From Eubacteriales bacterium (GTDB taxonomy: Bacteria; Bacillota_A; Clostridia; Lachnospirales; Lachnospiraceae): a stretch of 37,317 bases of DNA. The stretch is from the NCBI GenBank assembly GCA_030527765.1, contig JAUNAE010000002.1:1-37317 (forward strand). Direction: 5' to 3'. Positions within the stretch are counted from its first letter, which is position 1. Every line of letters starts with the position of its first letter. Under the pieces are notes generated by a model that searched no databases, had not been told where the DNA came from, and saw nothing but the letters and a program-made list of their open reading frames with translations. This document shows positions 30,446 through 37,317 of this stretch, piece by piece. The position numbers were made by a program, and so were the translations under genes.

Positions 30446-30493
30446 AAGCTTCTCCTTTAGGTGCATTTGCACCATCAATGTTTGCCTCTTGTT

Positions 30494-32353
30494 TTATTTA
30501 TTCTTCTTTTTCTTTCCGGACAGAACCAGAAACAGGATTACCAGAATCGATGCACCAATACCAACAATATACGGAATCATATTAGTTGTATCGCCGGTCT
30601 TAACATTACCGATCGTTGCATCATTTGTCTCTTCCGGTGTCGGAGTGATAGATCCGTTTGCGGTCCATGTCGCTGCAAAGGAAAGATTTCCGGTTGTACC
30701 CTTGTTGATTGTGACCTGTGTCTGCGGAGTGCTTCCGTTTGCACCGGTCCATCCGGCAAAGATATAACCTTCTTTTGTCGGCTGATTCAGACGGAAGGAC
30801 TCCGTCTCTGCTGTGTAAGTAGTCGGGTTATCTGCTTCACCACCATCCAGATCATATGTAATCGTGTATGTTGCGGACGTTAATTTCGGAGCGATTGTAA
30901 GATCTTCTGCTGGCATCAGGATCGTTGTAACCGGAGAAGTGTCTTCGTTGCTCCACTGTACGAATTCATAACCGGATGACGGAACACACTTTAAGGTAAT
31001 TTCTTCCTGATAGTAACGAGAACCACTCGGTGTGCTACCGCTAAGATCAGCCCCTTCTACCTGTGTTAGCGTGAAGTTATAAGAAAGACGAGTATAGCGG
31101 TATTCCACTACTGTGCTGCCATCAGCAGCAATGGTAGCTGTCTGAATGTTCGGTGAAGAGAATCCCTCGTATGTCTTTACAGACGGTGTTACCTGAGTTC
31201 CTGCCTGTGCAGTCAGATGCTCTGTATCCTTAAGCGTGTAATTCACGCCGTCTGTATCCATCAGAAGATGCTGTACTGTATAGGCAGTGGAAGTTGCCTC
31301 TGCCGTATCATCCTTGTCATCTTCAGTTGCTGATGTTTCTGCGTTCGCTGCATTGTCAACAGCCTGCGCATCGTGATTTGCAAATGTATCCTCGGCAGCC
31401 TTCACAACTTCTTCTTCAGAGGAAGAATCCTCTTCTGCTTCAGTTGTTTCGTTCTCTAACAGCACAGCCATTGCAATCTGCTCGTCTGTCGTATCCTCTG
31501 TAGCTTCTTCTACCGGAGTTGCGTCCTCGATCCAGTTTGCATATACCACACCAGACGGGCTTGCATCCCATGCTACATTTGCATCTGCATCCATATACCA
31601 GCCGGCAAAATGATAGCCTTCTCTGATCGGCTCCGCATACTCGCCTTCTCCGGATGTGGAATATACAGCAGTCCAGGAAAGAGAGTAGTTCATATCACTT
31701 GCTGCATTTCCAAGAAGTGAAACATCCAGCATCGGAACATTTCTAAGGATGGCATGCCACTCCTGCTGGGCAGATGCATTAGTGGAGTCAAGAATCACCG
31801 TACCCTCTGCATTTACAAGAGAAATTGCTGCGGATCCGTCATAAGCAGGGTACTTGGCATCGACTACAACATAACGCAGGCTACCTGCTTCCGGACCCAC
31901 CTGAAACAGCGGAACATACTGCGTGTCTTCCGTTGCTTCAATTGCAGCCAGATCACCAGTCTCAACATTCCACTGTTCTGCTGTCATTACGGCTGTCTCT
32001 GATCCATCCTGGAAATAGCCGCCATTTCCATCAAAAATCAGACTGGAGAGCTGTACAGAAGGCTGTGTTGTCTCCTCTGTAACGATGACGTCTTCTGTCT
32101 CTTCCTCGATCGGTGTCGTCTGCTCTTCCACAGGATCAGATCCAACGACACCTGCAATGACCTCTGTCACTTCTGTCGGCTCTGCCAGATCTGCTGTTGT
32201 TTCTTCCTGTACCTCCGGTGCAAAATCTTCCTCTGTAATTATGACTTCCTGGCTATCTACAGGAGCAACATCTGCTCCGGAGACAGCAAGTGCTGATGAC
32301 AGTACTGCCACTGACATCAGTGTGATCATCTGTCTGACCAATTTATTCTTCAT
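30494..32353 (-). CDS. InlB-repeat adhesin with NVKTGDT sorting signal, probable pilus tip
   Basis: 619 residues from the ATG at 32353. The signal peptide ends near residue 27, and the mature N-terminus soon reads EVIITEEDF. IAGVVGSD matches the GVxGS motif of the wall hydrolase. At least two Listeria-Bacteroides/InlB B-type repeats are visible (EGYHFAGWYMDADANV, and YDLDGGEADNP ... EGYIFAGW), with a related middle segment (SSGYEFVQWSNED). A Thr/Pro linker leads to NVKTGDT (from 583), a membrane helix and GKKKKNK. Such repeats occur in adhesins. It is the first and largest gene of the pilus operon, consistent with a tip adhesin. A strong ribosome binding site is separated from the start by a hairpin; a weaker GAGG lies next to the start. 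Confidence 0.85.
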   Translation of the reverse strand: MKNKLVRQMITLMSVAVLSSALAVSGADVAPVDSQEVIITEEDFAPEVQEETTADLAEPTEVTEVIAGVVGSDPVEEQTTPIEEETEDVIVTEETTQPSVQLSSLIFDGNGGYFQDGSETAVMTAEQWNVETGDLAAIEATEDTQYVPLFQVGPEAGSLRYVVVDAKYPAYDGSAAISLVNAEGTVILDSTNASAQQEWHAILRNVPMLDVSLLGNAASDMNYSLSWTAVYSTSGEGEYAEPIREGYHFAGWYMDADANVAWDASPSGVVYANWIEDATPVEEATEDTTDEQIAMAVLLENETTEAEEDSSSEEEVVKAAEDTFANHDAQAVDNAANAETSATEDDKDDTAEATSTAYTVQHLLMDTDGVNYTLKDTEHLTAQAGTQVTPSVKTYEGFSSPNIQTATIAADGSTVVEYRYTRLSYNFTLTQVEGADLSGSTPSGSRYYQEEITLKCVPSSGYEFVQWSNEDTSPVTTILMPAEDLTIAPKLTSATYTITYDLDGGEADNPTTYTAETESFRLNQPTKEGYIFAGWTGANGSTPQTQVTINKGTTGNLSFAATWTANGSITPTPEETNDATIGNVKTGDTTNMIPYIVGIGASILVILFLVLSGKKKKNK

Positions 32354-32364
32354 ACACCTCTTTT

Positions 32365-32398
32365 GCCCGCCATTAAAGGAATCCGGGCCTCCTCCTTT
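32365..32398 (-). promoter_or_regulatory. Hairpin between ribosome binding site and adhesin start, with alternative upstream start
   Basis: On the minus strand AAAGGAGGAGG (32388-32398) is followed by a hairpin with GCCCG/CGGGC arms (32384-32388 with 32365-32369), then 11 nt to the ATG at 32353. Inside the hairpin lies another ATG (32373) opening a 7-residue ORF (MAGKRGV) whose TGA overlaps the adhesin ATG. The folded form favours the adhesin start, the open form the short ORF. Confidence 0.5.
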
Positions 32399-32448
32399 CA
32401 CAAATCAAAACTCAATCGCTTACTGGTGCAATATCCACTTAATATTGC

Positions 32449-32486
32449 TCCTATCTATAATATGGATGAAAATCTTTTTACTTTCG
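32449..32486 (-). promoter_or_regulatory. Element-wide promoter motif, sub-type A, for the pilus operon
   Basis: On the minus strand: CCGAAAGTAAAAAG, ATTTTCATCCATATTATAG, ATAGGAGC. It is almost the same as the site at 1226-1263 before the left-edge surface protein. A GCAATAT/ATATTGC hairpin (32428-32448) lies at the start of the leader. It directly follows the relaxase stop codon. Confidence 0.6.
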
Positions 32487-32498
32487 GCTTTTTCGGGC

Positions 32499-33587
32499 TT
32501 ATTCGCGCATTAAAATGTCACTTCGGGACATTTTTCGCTCTTTTTGACGATTTCGCTCCTGCATCAGGAGTAAATTCTCGCTGTTTCTGTACTGATCAAC
32601 CAGATCCTGATCCTGACTCAGCGCCATCGCATTTGAAAGATCACGCTCTTTTTTAAGAAGATCCAAGATCACTTTACTCTCTTCCGATCCGATTCGATCC
32701 GATCCGAGGATTGAGGCCATCTCATTAAATGCATCATTCACTCCCTGAAGTTCTTCCTCCAACTTCCTTGCACGAACTTCACCTTCAGAACGAGCCTGTA
32801 TGATTTTCTGTTCCATCTTGACATGATCATCCCGTGCATGTGTCAATGCAACCTGATAACTCTCATTCGCGCGTTTCGCGTAGTCTTCAATACTTTCATC
32901 CTTTTCTGGCGATGGAAGCGTTGCATCGACCGCATTTTCCAGATTGGTATAGTATCTTCTGACCTGCTCTGCTGTTGCTGTTGAATAGTATTCTCCTCTT
33001 TCTAACCCAAACATTTTCATCCTGTTTCCGTAATCGGTCTGCAGGTGAGCCAGTCTTTGAGGTGATCCAATATATGCTGCTGCATTTAATCGCCCATGCT
33101 CATCGATCGGGACAACAAAAGCATGGATATGAGGTGTCCCCTCATCGTTATGAACCACCACGGACTTTATGTTGTCAGCCTGGATCGTTGTCATATTTCC
33201 TTCATCATCAACGATGCGATAAACGCCCTCTTTCGGATTAAATGTCTCATTTAACCATTTCAGATTTTCCTGCACCCACTCATCATGATTAAAGGTTCCA
33301 TCTGCTTCTCTGGTATAACGAAGGACCACTTCCAGACCTCTCACGGCATTGGAACGAACTTTTTTATTAGGTCCGTACGCACCGTATGCTTTCATTTCCC
33401 GGAGCGTATCTTCGTAAACATCCTGATATGTACGGCCATACAGATCGACTACCTCTCCGTTCTTATCCCGTAATGCAGGATCCGCATTACGTACATCCTT
33501 TGTTCGAAGATTATGCGCATAGCTTTTAGCAAATTCAGATGCCGTTTTTAATTTCGACACGCGAAAAATCGAATAGTTCTTTCCCAA
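32499..33587 (-). CDS. mobV: MobV-family (Pre/Mob) relaxase
   Basis: 362 residues. It begins GKNYSIFRVSKLKTASEFA, like the start of Pre/Mob proteins, and carries the metal-binding motif HNDEGTPHIH (H146, H153, H155), followed by FVVPIDEHGRLNA and a QTDYGNRM segment, all typical of the Mob_Pre family. The C-terminal third is a long helical/coiled region. MobV relaxases nick at oriT and lead the strand into a recipient using another element's transfer machinery, so this DNA is probably mobilizable. I see no clear MobV-type oriT within 140 bases upstream. The start is TTG at 33587, supported by AAGGAG 6 nt upstream. It is a single-gene unit under a sub-type A promoter. Confidence 0.9.
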   Translation of the reverse strand: MGKNYSIFRVSKLKTASEFAKSYAHNLRTKDVRNADPALRDKNGEVVDLYGRTYQDVYEDTLREMKAYGAYGPNKKVRSNAVRGLEVVLRYTREADGTFNHDEWVQENLKWLNETFNPKEGVYRIVDDEGNMTTIQADNIKSVVVHNDEGTPHIHAFVVPIDEHGRLNAAAYIGSPQRLAHLQTDYGNRMKMFGLERGEYYSTATAEQVRRYYTNLENAVDATLPSPEKDESIEDYAKRANESYQVALTHARDDHVKMEQKIIQARSEGEVRARKLEEELQGVNDAFNEMASILGSDRIGSEESKVILDLLKKERDLSNAMALSQDQDLVDQYRNSENLLLMQERNRQKERKMSRSDILMRE

Positions 33588-33623
33588 AACAACTCCTTCT
33601 TTCTCAAAAAGGTTGTGATTATT

Positions 33624-33667
33624 TTCCCTCTATATTTAATATGGGAAAAAATTATTATTTTTTCGGG
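33624..33667 (-). promoter_or_regulatory. Element-wide promoter motif, sub-type A, for the relaxase
   Basis: On the minus strand: CCCGAAAAAATAATAA, TTTTTTCCCATATTAAA, TATAGAGGG. The A-tract/T-tract dyad flanked by C and G is as in the other sub-type A sites. Confidence 0.55.
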
Positions 33668-33677
33668 ATTTAAGAGC

Positions 33678-33715
33678 AAAAGAAGCTCCCAGACTCACGT
33701 CCGGGAGCTTCTTTT
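33678..33715 (-). terminator. Terminator of the 33728-34432 gene
   Basis: Perfect 13-bp stem AAAAGAAGCTCCC (33678-33690) and GGGAGCTTCTTTT (33703-33715) with a 12-nt loop; it has A/T tails on both sides and can stop both strands. Confidence 0.9.
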
Positions 33716-33727
33716 GTATGCTTTCTC

Positions 33728-34432
33728 TTATGATTTTTCTTTTTGGGAATCGATTTGCTCGCCAATATAGCTGAACTGTCGATCCAGTTCTTCCGATCGG
33801 AACGTTGCTCCTGCTGCCATCAATGTTCGTATATACTCTACGAACTTCTCTGATGCCAGAAGATCTTCTATTGGTTCTCCATGATAACTACCAAAACGAA
33901 GTAGTTCCTTTGAATCAAAGTTTTCCTCGGTTTCTTCTTTCTTTTCCTTTTCTTTCTCGCTTTTCACCGGTATGTCTTCTATGGTGAAAACCTCCGACAG
34001 CTCTCGTTCCTCGTGTAAATTGGTCTTTTCTTTCTGCTGTTGGATATCCAGTTCTACTTCCGTAAGAATATCCTCCAGATCCAGTAAGATCCTTGCCGCT
34101 TCTGATAAACCGCGTAGCCCAGCAATTGTTGCCGGCATACTTTTCATTTCACGAGACCATAATGTCGTGACTACAGCTTCTCCGCAGCAAGAAAGAAATA
34201 GTTCTTTCCCATTAAAGCGTGTTACATCGCATTGCATCACACAATGGGTTTGATCAAGTTTTAATGGGTGAAAGGTATATTGTGTGCCAAATTCCATTAA
34301 TACCCTTTTGATCGTTCTCGTGGAAACCAGAGATTTCCCATTAGCTAGTTGCTTTGCAGGAATGGTCTTTTGGACTCCTCCAACTGATATCATCATTTCC
34401 AATTTCTTATTCCCCCTTTTTAGCTCATCCAT
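33728..34432 (-). CDS. Hypothetical protein, up to 234 residues
   Basis: The first ATG (34432) has only a weak upstream site; a TTG at codon 11 has AAGGGGG at better spacing, so the true start may be there (about 224 residues). The N-terminal half is a mixed alpha/beta domain (MISVGGVQKTIPAKQL onward). A helix ending LLDLEDILTEVELDIQ and a charged Lys/Glu linker follow. The last 60 residues contain FGSYHGEPIEDLLASEKFVEYI, recalling the FGKYKG-type small module found beside exonucleases and in DUF3820-like proteins; this is a weak similarity. Single gene with its own sub-type C promoter and strong terminator. Function unknown. Confidence 0.75.
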   Translation of the reverse strand: MDELKRGNKKLEMMISVGGVQKTIPAKQLANGKSLVSTRTIKRVLMEFGTQYTFHPLKLDQTHCVMQCDVTRFNGKELFLSCCGEAVVTTLWSREMKSMPATIAGLRGLSEAARILLDLEDILTEVELDIQQQKEKTNLHEERELSEVFTIEDIPVKSEKEKEKKEETEENFDSKELLRFGSYHGEPIEDLLASEKFVEYIRTLMAAGATFRSEELDRQFSYIGEQIDSQKEKS

Positions 34433-34469
34433 GCGAGCGGTGTATATTTCTATTTCTCCTATGTGACAT

Positions 34470-34517
34470 TATGTTGCTACTTAGAACATGGTCAAAAATG
34501 TTGCAGAACGCAAAAAA
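34470..34517 (-). promoter_or_regulatory. Element-wide promoter motif, sub-type C
   Basis: On the minus strand: TTTTTTGCGTTCTGC, AACATTTTTGACCATGTT, CTAAGTAGC. The dyad AACAT/ATGTT is at 34485-34489 and 34498-34502. It shares AACGCAAAAA with the other sub-type C sites and, like them, abuts an upstream terminator hairpin. Confidence 0.5.
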
Positions 34518-34551
34518 GATCTGCATAGCTCTATACGAGTCTATGCAGATC
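34512..34551 (-). terminator. Terminator of the UvrD-like operon
   Basis: Perfect 11-bp stem GATCTGCATAG (34518-34528) and CTATGCAGATC (34541-34551), followed on the minus strand by TTTTTTG. Confidence 0.9.
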
Positions 34552-34610
34552 GAAACATTCTCAATAAATATGACTATTGGATTCTCGTAACTCATGTCAT
34601 AAGTTATCAA

Positions 34611-35096
34611 TTAGTGTCTGGTAAGCGCCATGGCACCGCCTATATATAGAGAAAAAACAAGCATAAGCATGTAGCCATAAAAAATATAGCATAGAAACGA
34701 AGCAACAGCAGCAAGCGCTAGAACAGTGAACGAAATGCCAGCAAAATCATCATCCCAGCTTTTTGTCAGCCAGGCTAATGACGCAAAAATAAATGCACCT
34801 ATATATCCAAACATCATCGCCCCACCTGCCTCAGAAGTATGGAATCCTACAATAAATGGGCCTACAAAACCAGCGATCGAACACAAAATAGAGATTATTC
34901 CCAAAAAAGTACTTGTCTTTCTGGTAACGAAATCACCAAAACCTTTAAGAAGGTACACGATCAATTTGAGTGCCATATATCCAATATATACCGCAATACA
35001 TGCTACATAATAGAGTAACCGTACGACGATCCTCGCTACAATTCTAATCACATCTTTTCCAGATTTTAGGATTTTCGAAAATGTACTGGTCTCCAT
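34611..35096 (-). CDS. Polytopic membrane protein, 161 residues
   Basis: Mostly hydrophobic, with four or five membrane helices: about 18-50 (IVVRLLYYVACIAVYIGYMA), 63-83, 93-111 and 117-157. A short basic cytoplasmic loop (LLKGFGDFVTRKTS) follows the first segment. No family is recognised. The start follows AGGGGGTATTTGG. It is the second gene after the UvrD-like helicase, 30 bases downstream, in one transcription unit ended by the terminator at 34512. Confidence 0.8.
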   Translation of the reverse strand: METSTFSKILKSGKDVIRIVARIVVRLLYYVACIAVYIGYMALKLIVYLLKGFGDFVTRKTSTFLGIISILCSIAGFVGPFIVGFHTSEAGGAMMFGYIGAFIFASLAWLTKSWDDDFAGISFTVLALAAVASFLCYIFYGYMLMLVFSLYIGGAMALTRH

Positions 35097-35125
35097 CCAA
35101 ATACCCCCTTGTCTTACAAGCTTCT

Positions 35126-37186
35126 TCAGGCGTACCTCATGATCCCATCATTAAATACATCCGGAAATCGAAACGCCCTTACTTCTCCATCGAATCGCAC
35201 CTGCACTTTATCTGCTCCGTAGGATACGATCTTTCCTTCTCCAAATCTTTTATGGTACACAACTTTACCAGGAAGGTACTTCGGCACCGCATGCGTTTTT
35301 CTCAGCTCTTCATCTGTCTCCAGATCTGCCTCGTCGATAAAAATAGATTCTTCACCTGAACAATAAACGTATAACTGATCTTTTGCGCGAGTCATTCCAA
35401 CATAGAATAATCTTCGCTCCTCTTCCAATCCCTCGCAGGTATACATACTATCCTTGTGAGGGGTGACACGCTGATTACAGTCTATAATAAATACAGTAGG
35501 CCATTCCAGACCTTTTGATCGATGCATCGTTGACAGTACCACACCATCTTTGTTTTTTTCTTTATTTGCGTTCCGAAGAATAGCAATGGTTTTATCTGCA
35601 TGGGCAAGCCAAGCACGAATTGTCGGGAATTCAGCGGCCTCTGTTTTCAGCTCATCATACTCCGCCTTGTAATCCTCCGGATCCTGATTTCGGAATTTAG
35701 CTGTTTCTACCACATACTTGTCGTAACGAATACTTCCTCTTGCTGTTAGAGCATCAAATAACTTTCCAGGAGCATCATCCATGCTGATTTTTCCGGGTCC
35801 AAAATTTCTCATCCAAGTATTAATCTTCTTCATGGCCGCTTCATACTTCCACTCCTTTTCACTTAACAGAGGCCGAATCGCATTTGCAAACCCTTCCAGC
35901 GAATAATCTGCATTTCGAAACCTTGTATAATCGAAATATCTATTTGGATGATTTAAAATTGTCAGCAGCTTTCTGGAGTAGTCCATCTGATCCTTCCAGA
36001 TTCCGGCAGATAATTCTGCGTAAATTCGAATATCACGGAACATCCATCCGTCATAAATGCTCTTTACACTGTCTAATGCATTAAACGGAATCTGCTCTCT
36101 TGCCATCGTAGTGATTAGAAGAGACGCCTGCTGGTTTGTACGGAAGAGAACTGCCATCTTAGAATAAGGAAGTCCACGATTATTGCAAGCTCGAATCGTA
36201 TTCAAGAGCTGTTTCATCTCATCCTTTTTCCCTTTTGTCTTAATATATGATACTCTTCCTTTTACGCCCTGTGTTGCCCTAAATGAGATGAATTCCTTAT
36301 CAAATCGTTTTTTATTATGTTTGATTAAACGATCTGCATGTGCAACAACCGCCTCTGATGATCGGTAGTTCGTAGACATCATAATCAGTTTAGCATCTGG
36401 AAAGTCTTTTGAAAACCGCAGCATAATTTCTGGCCTTGCGCCTCGGAACCGATAGATGCTCTGATCGTCATCGCCAACAACACAAAGGTTTCGGTATTTC
36501 CCAGACAATGTATAAAGAATATCTCGCTGTACTGCGTTTGTATCCTGATATTCATCACATTGAATATAGTGGAATCGTTCTTCCCATCGAACACGAACAT
36601 CCGGGTCGTTCTGCAATAATTCCAAACAAGTTACGAGCATATCGTCAAAATCAATTCTTCTATTATAGCGCTTCCACTCTTCGTAACCTGCTACGACCTC
36701 ATTGAAAACAGATGCCTCACAGGATGTAGGCTTATAGACACCAATCTGATAGAAATTGTTCTTTACTACTCCAAGTTCTGTGCTGATCGACATCGTTAAA
36801 TCCCATAAGTCTCCACCGTCTCGACTATAATGCTGTACAAGTCCAAATAACTGTTCGAACTTTTCATGCTCCGTCAGAATGTCAGACTGAGTAAACTTTC
36901 CCTCATCAACTAGTATATGAAGACACAAGGAATGAATCGTCTGAAATGCCACACCCGGATTCTTTCCAAACATCTTTTCGTATTTATGCCACATCTCAAG
37001 CGCAGCTGCTTTCGAAAACGTAACCATCAGGATCGTCTTCGGATCTACTCCACTCTCGACCATCGAATGAATTCTTCTGATCACGGTTGTCGTCTTTCCT
37101 GCCCCTGGACATGCTACTATTAAAACAGGACCATTAATTGTCGAAATTGCTAGTTCCTGTGCTTCGTTTGCCACTAATGCCGCCAT
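35126..37186 (-). CDS. UvrD/PcrA-like superfamily 1 DNA helicase
   Basis: 686 residues, close to the usual PcrA/Rep/UvrD size. Motifs in order: Walker A ACPGAGKTTT (26-34), QTIHSLCLHIL, Walker B/motif II QCDEYQDTN, motif III VVGDDDQSIYRFRGA, motif IV MSTNYRS, motif V TMHRSKGLEW and motif VI EERRLFYVGMTRAKD. The C-terminal 60 residues form a small beta domain (GKVVYHKRFGEGKIVSYG), like the Tudor-type tail of PcrA. PcrA-type helicases serve rolling-circle replication and conjugative strand unwinding, so a partnership with the MobV relaxase nearby is plausible. The start follows GGAGGAAAGAAGGGTC. It is first of two genes under a sub-type A promoter. Confidence 0.92.
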   Translation of the reverse strand: MAALVANEAQELAISTINGPVLIVACPGAGKTTTVIRRIHSMVESGVDPKTILMVTFSKAAALEMWHKYEKMFGKNPGVAFQTIHSLCLHILVDEGKFTQSDILTEHEKFEQLFGLVQHYSRDGGDLWDLTMSISTELGVVKNNFYQIGVYKPTSCEASVFNEVVAGYEEWKRYNRRIDFDDMLVTCLELLQNDPDVRVRWEERFHYIQCDEYQDTNAVQRDILYTLSGKYRNLCVVGDDDQSIYRFRGARPEIMLRFSKDFPDAKLIMMSTNYRSSEAVVAHADRLIKHNKKRFDKEFISFRATQGVKGRVSYIKTKGKKDEMKQLLNTIRACNNRGLPYSKMAVLFRTNQQASLLITTMAREQIPFNALDSVKSIYDGWMFRDIRIYAELSAGIWKDQMDYSRKLLTILNHPNRYFDYTRFRNADYSLEGFANAIRPLLSEKEWKYEAAMKKINTWMRNFGPGKISMDDAPGKLFDALTARGSIRYDKYVVETAKFRNQDPEDYKAEYDELKTEAAEFPTIRAWLAHADKTIAILRNANKEKNKDGVVLSTMHRSKGLEWPTVFIIDCNQRVTPHKDSMYTCEGLEEERRLFYVGMTRAKDQLYVYCSGEESIFIDEADLETDEELRKTHAVPKYLPGKVVYHKRFGEGKIVSYGADKVQVRFDGEVRAFRFPDVFNDGIMRYA

Positions 37187-37206
37187 GACCCTTCTTTCCT
37201 CCTAAA

Positions 37207-37240
37207 TACTCTCTATATATAATATGGGAGAAAATCTTAG
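37207..37240 (-). promoter_or_regulatory. Element-wide promoter motif, sub-type A, for the UvrD-like operon
   Basis: On the minus strand: AAGATTTTCTCCCATATTA, TATATAGAGAG, TATTTAGGAGG. An A-tract/T-tract inverted repeat (CCAAAAAAT ... ATTTTTTGG, 37248-37270) lies just upstream. The leader is only about 25 bases long. Confidence 0.55.
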
Positions 37241-37273
37241 AATATCCCCAAAAAATCTTATATTTTTTGGCTC

Positions 37274-37306
37274 TTCAGGCATCACTGTGGGTAAGAAATG
37301 CCTGAA
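37274..37306 (-). terminator. Hairpin, possible terminator of a gene beyond the right edge
   Basis: 9-bp stem TTCAGGCAT (37274-37282) and ATGCCTGAA (37298-37306) with a 15-nt loop. There is no immediate T-run on the minus strand, so the terminator call is uncertain. Confidence 0.4.
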
Positions 37307-37317
37307 TCTCCAGTAAC

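Noticed and set aside
32512..32535. AAATGTC/GACATTT hairpin resembling a terminator
   Set aside because: It lies inside the last codons of the relaxase gene. It may contribute to termination, but the coding explanation is enough.
33588..33727. A MobV-type oriT upstream of the relaxase
   Set aside because: I looked for the inverted-repeat nick region typical of this family and saw only the promoter dyad and a terminator; oriT may lie elsewhere.

Overview
The window is about 37 kb of low-to-mid GC DNA with strong AAGGAGG-type ribosome binding sites, sortase-anchored surface proteins and a MobV-type relaxase. It most likely comes from a gut or oral Bacillota bacterium (an Erysipelotrichales- or Lachnospiraceae-like host is a guess). 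It reads as part of a large mobilizable plasmid or integrative element: no chromosomal housekeeping operon, rRNA or tRNA is visible. It carries a relaxase, its own recombination enzymes (a UvrD-like helicase, a RecG-like helicase, a Rad50/SbcC-like ATPase), secreted wall enzymes, a pilus locus and many small proteins of unknown function. Nearly everything is on the minus strand; the only plus-strand genes are two secreted wall-active enzymes and an insertion-sequence transposase.

Layout from left to right. 1-1126: N-terminal part of a large secreted protein that runs off the edge. 1481-2626: membrane-anchored AAA+ ATPase. 2701-5151: IS200/IS605 element (tnpA, tnpB and a probable omega RNA) inserted between the AAA+ gene and its promoter. 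5241-8005: two small proteins and a Rad50-like ATPase. 8258-9406: secreted C39-like peptidase. 9475-11597: a two-gene operon of unknown function. 12017-13701: a three-gene operon of unknown function behind a short leader peptide. 13877-16499: RecG-like helicase with two small proteins. 16578-21167: four-gene operon ending in a very acidic 751-residue protein. 21416-24427: two-catalytic-domain cell-wall hydrolase behind a structured RNA leader. 24820-32353: pilus operon (InlB-repeat adhesin, minor pilin, major pilin, class C sortase, VaFE-type surface protein). 32499-33587: MobV relaxase. 33728-37186: unknown protein, membrane protein and UvrD-like helicase.

The most striking signal is regulatory. 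Nearly every transcription unit starts with a related promoter-like sequence of about 25-40 bases, with a T-tract, a CCAT core and a TATA-like -10 but no recognisable -35. It comes in three sub-types. Many units also have leader structure: a hairpin between ribosome binding site and start codon in three genes, short upstream ORFs that abut or overlap the next start, and a leader with mutually exclusive pairings before the wall hydrolase. Together these suggest an element-wide regulon, perhaps with its own regulator or sigma factor, controlling surface proteins, wall enzymes and DNA-processing enzymes together.

The secreted proteins also share short motifs (GVxGS-type repeats, and a VII motif soon after the signal peptide). 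This suggests the pilus, the wall hydrolases and the left-edge protein act at one place on the cell surface, perhaps in contact with recipient or host cells.
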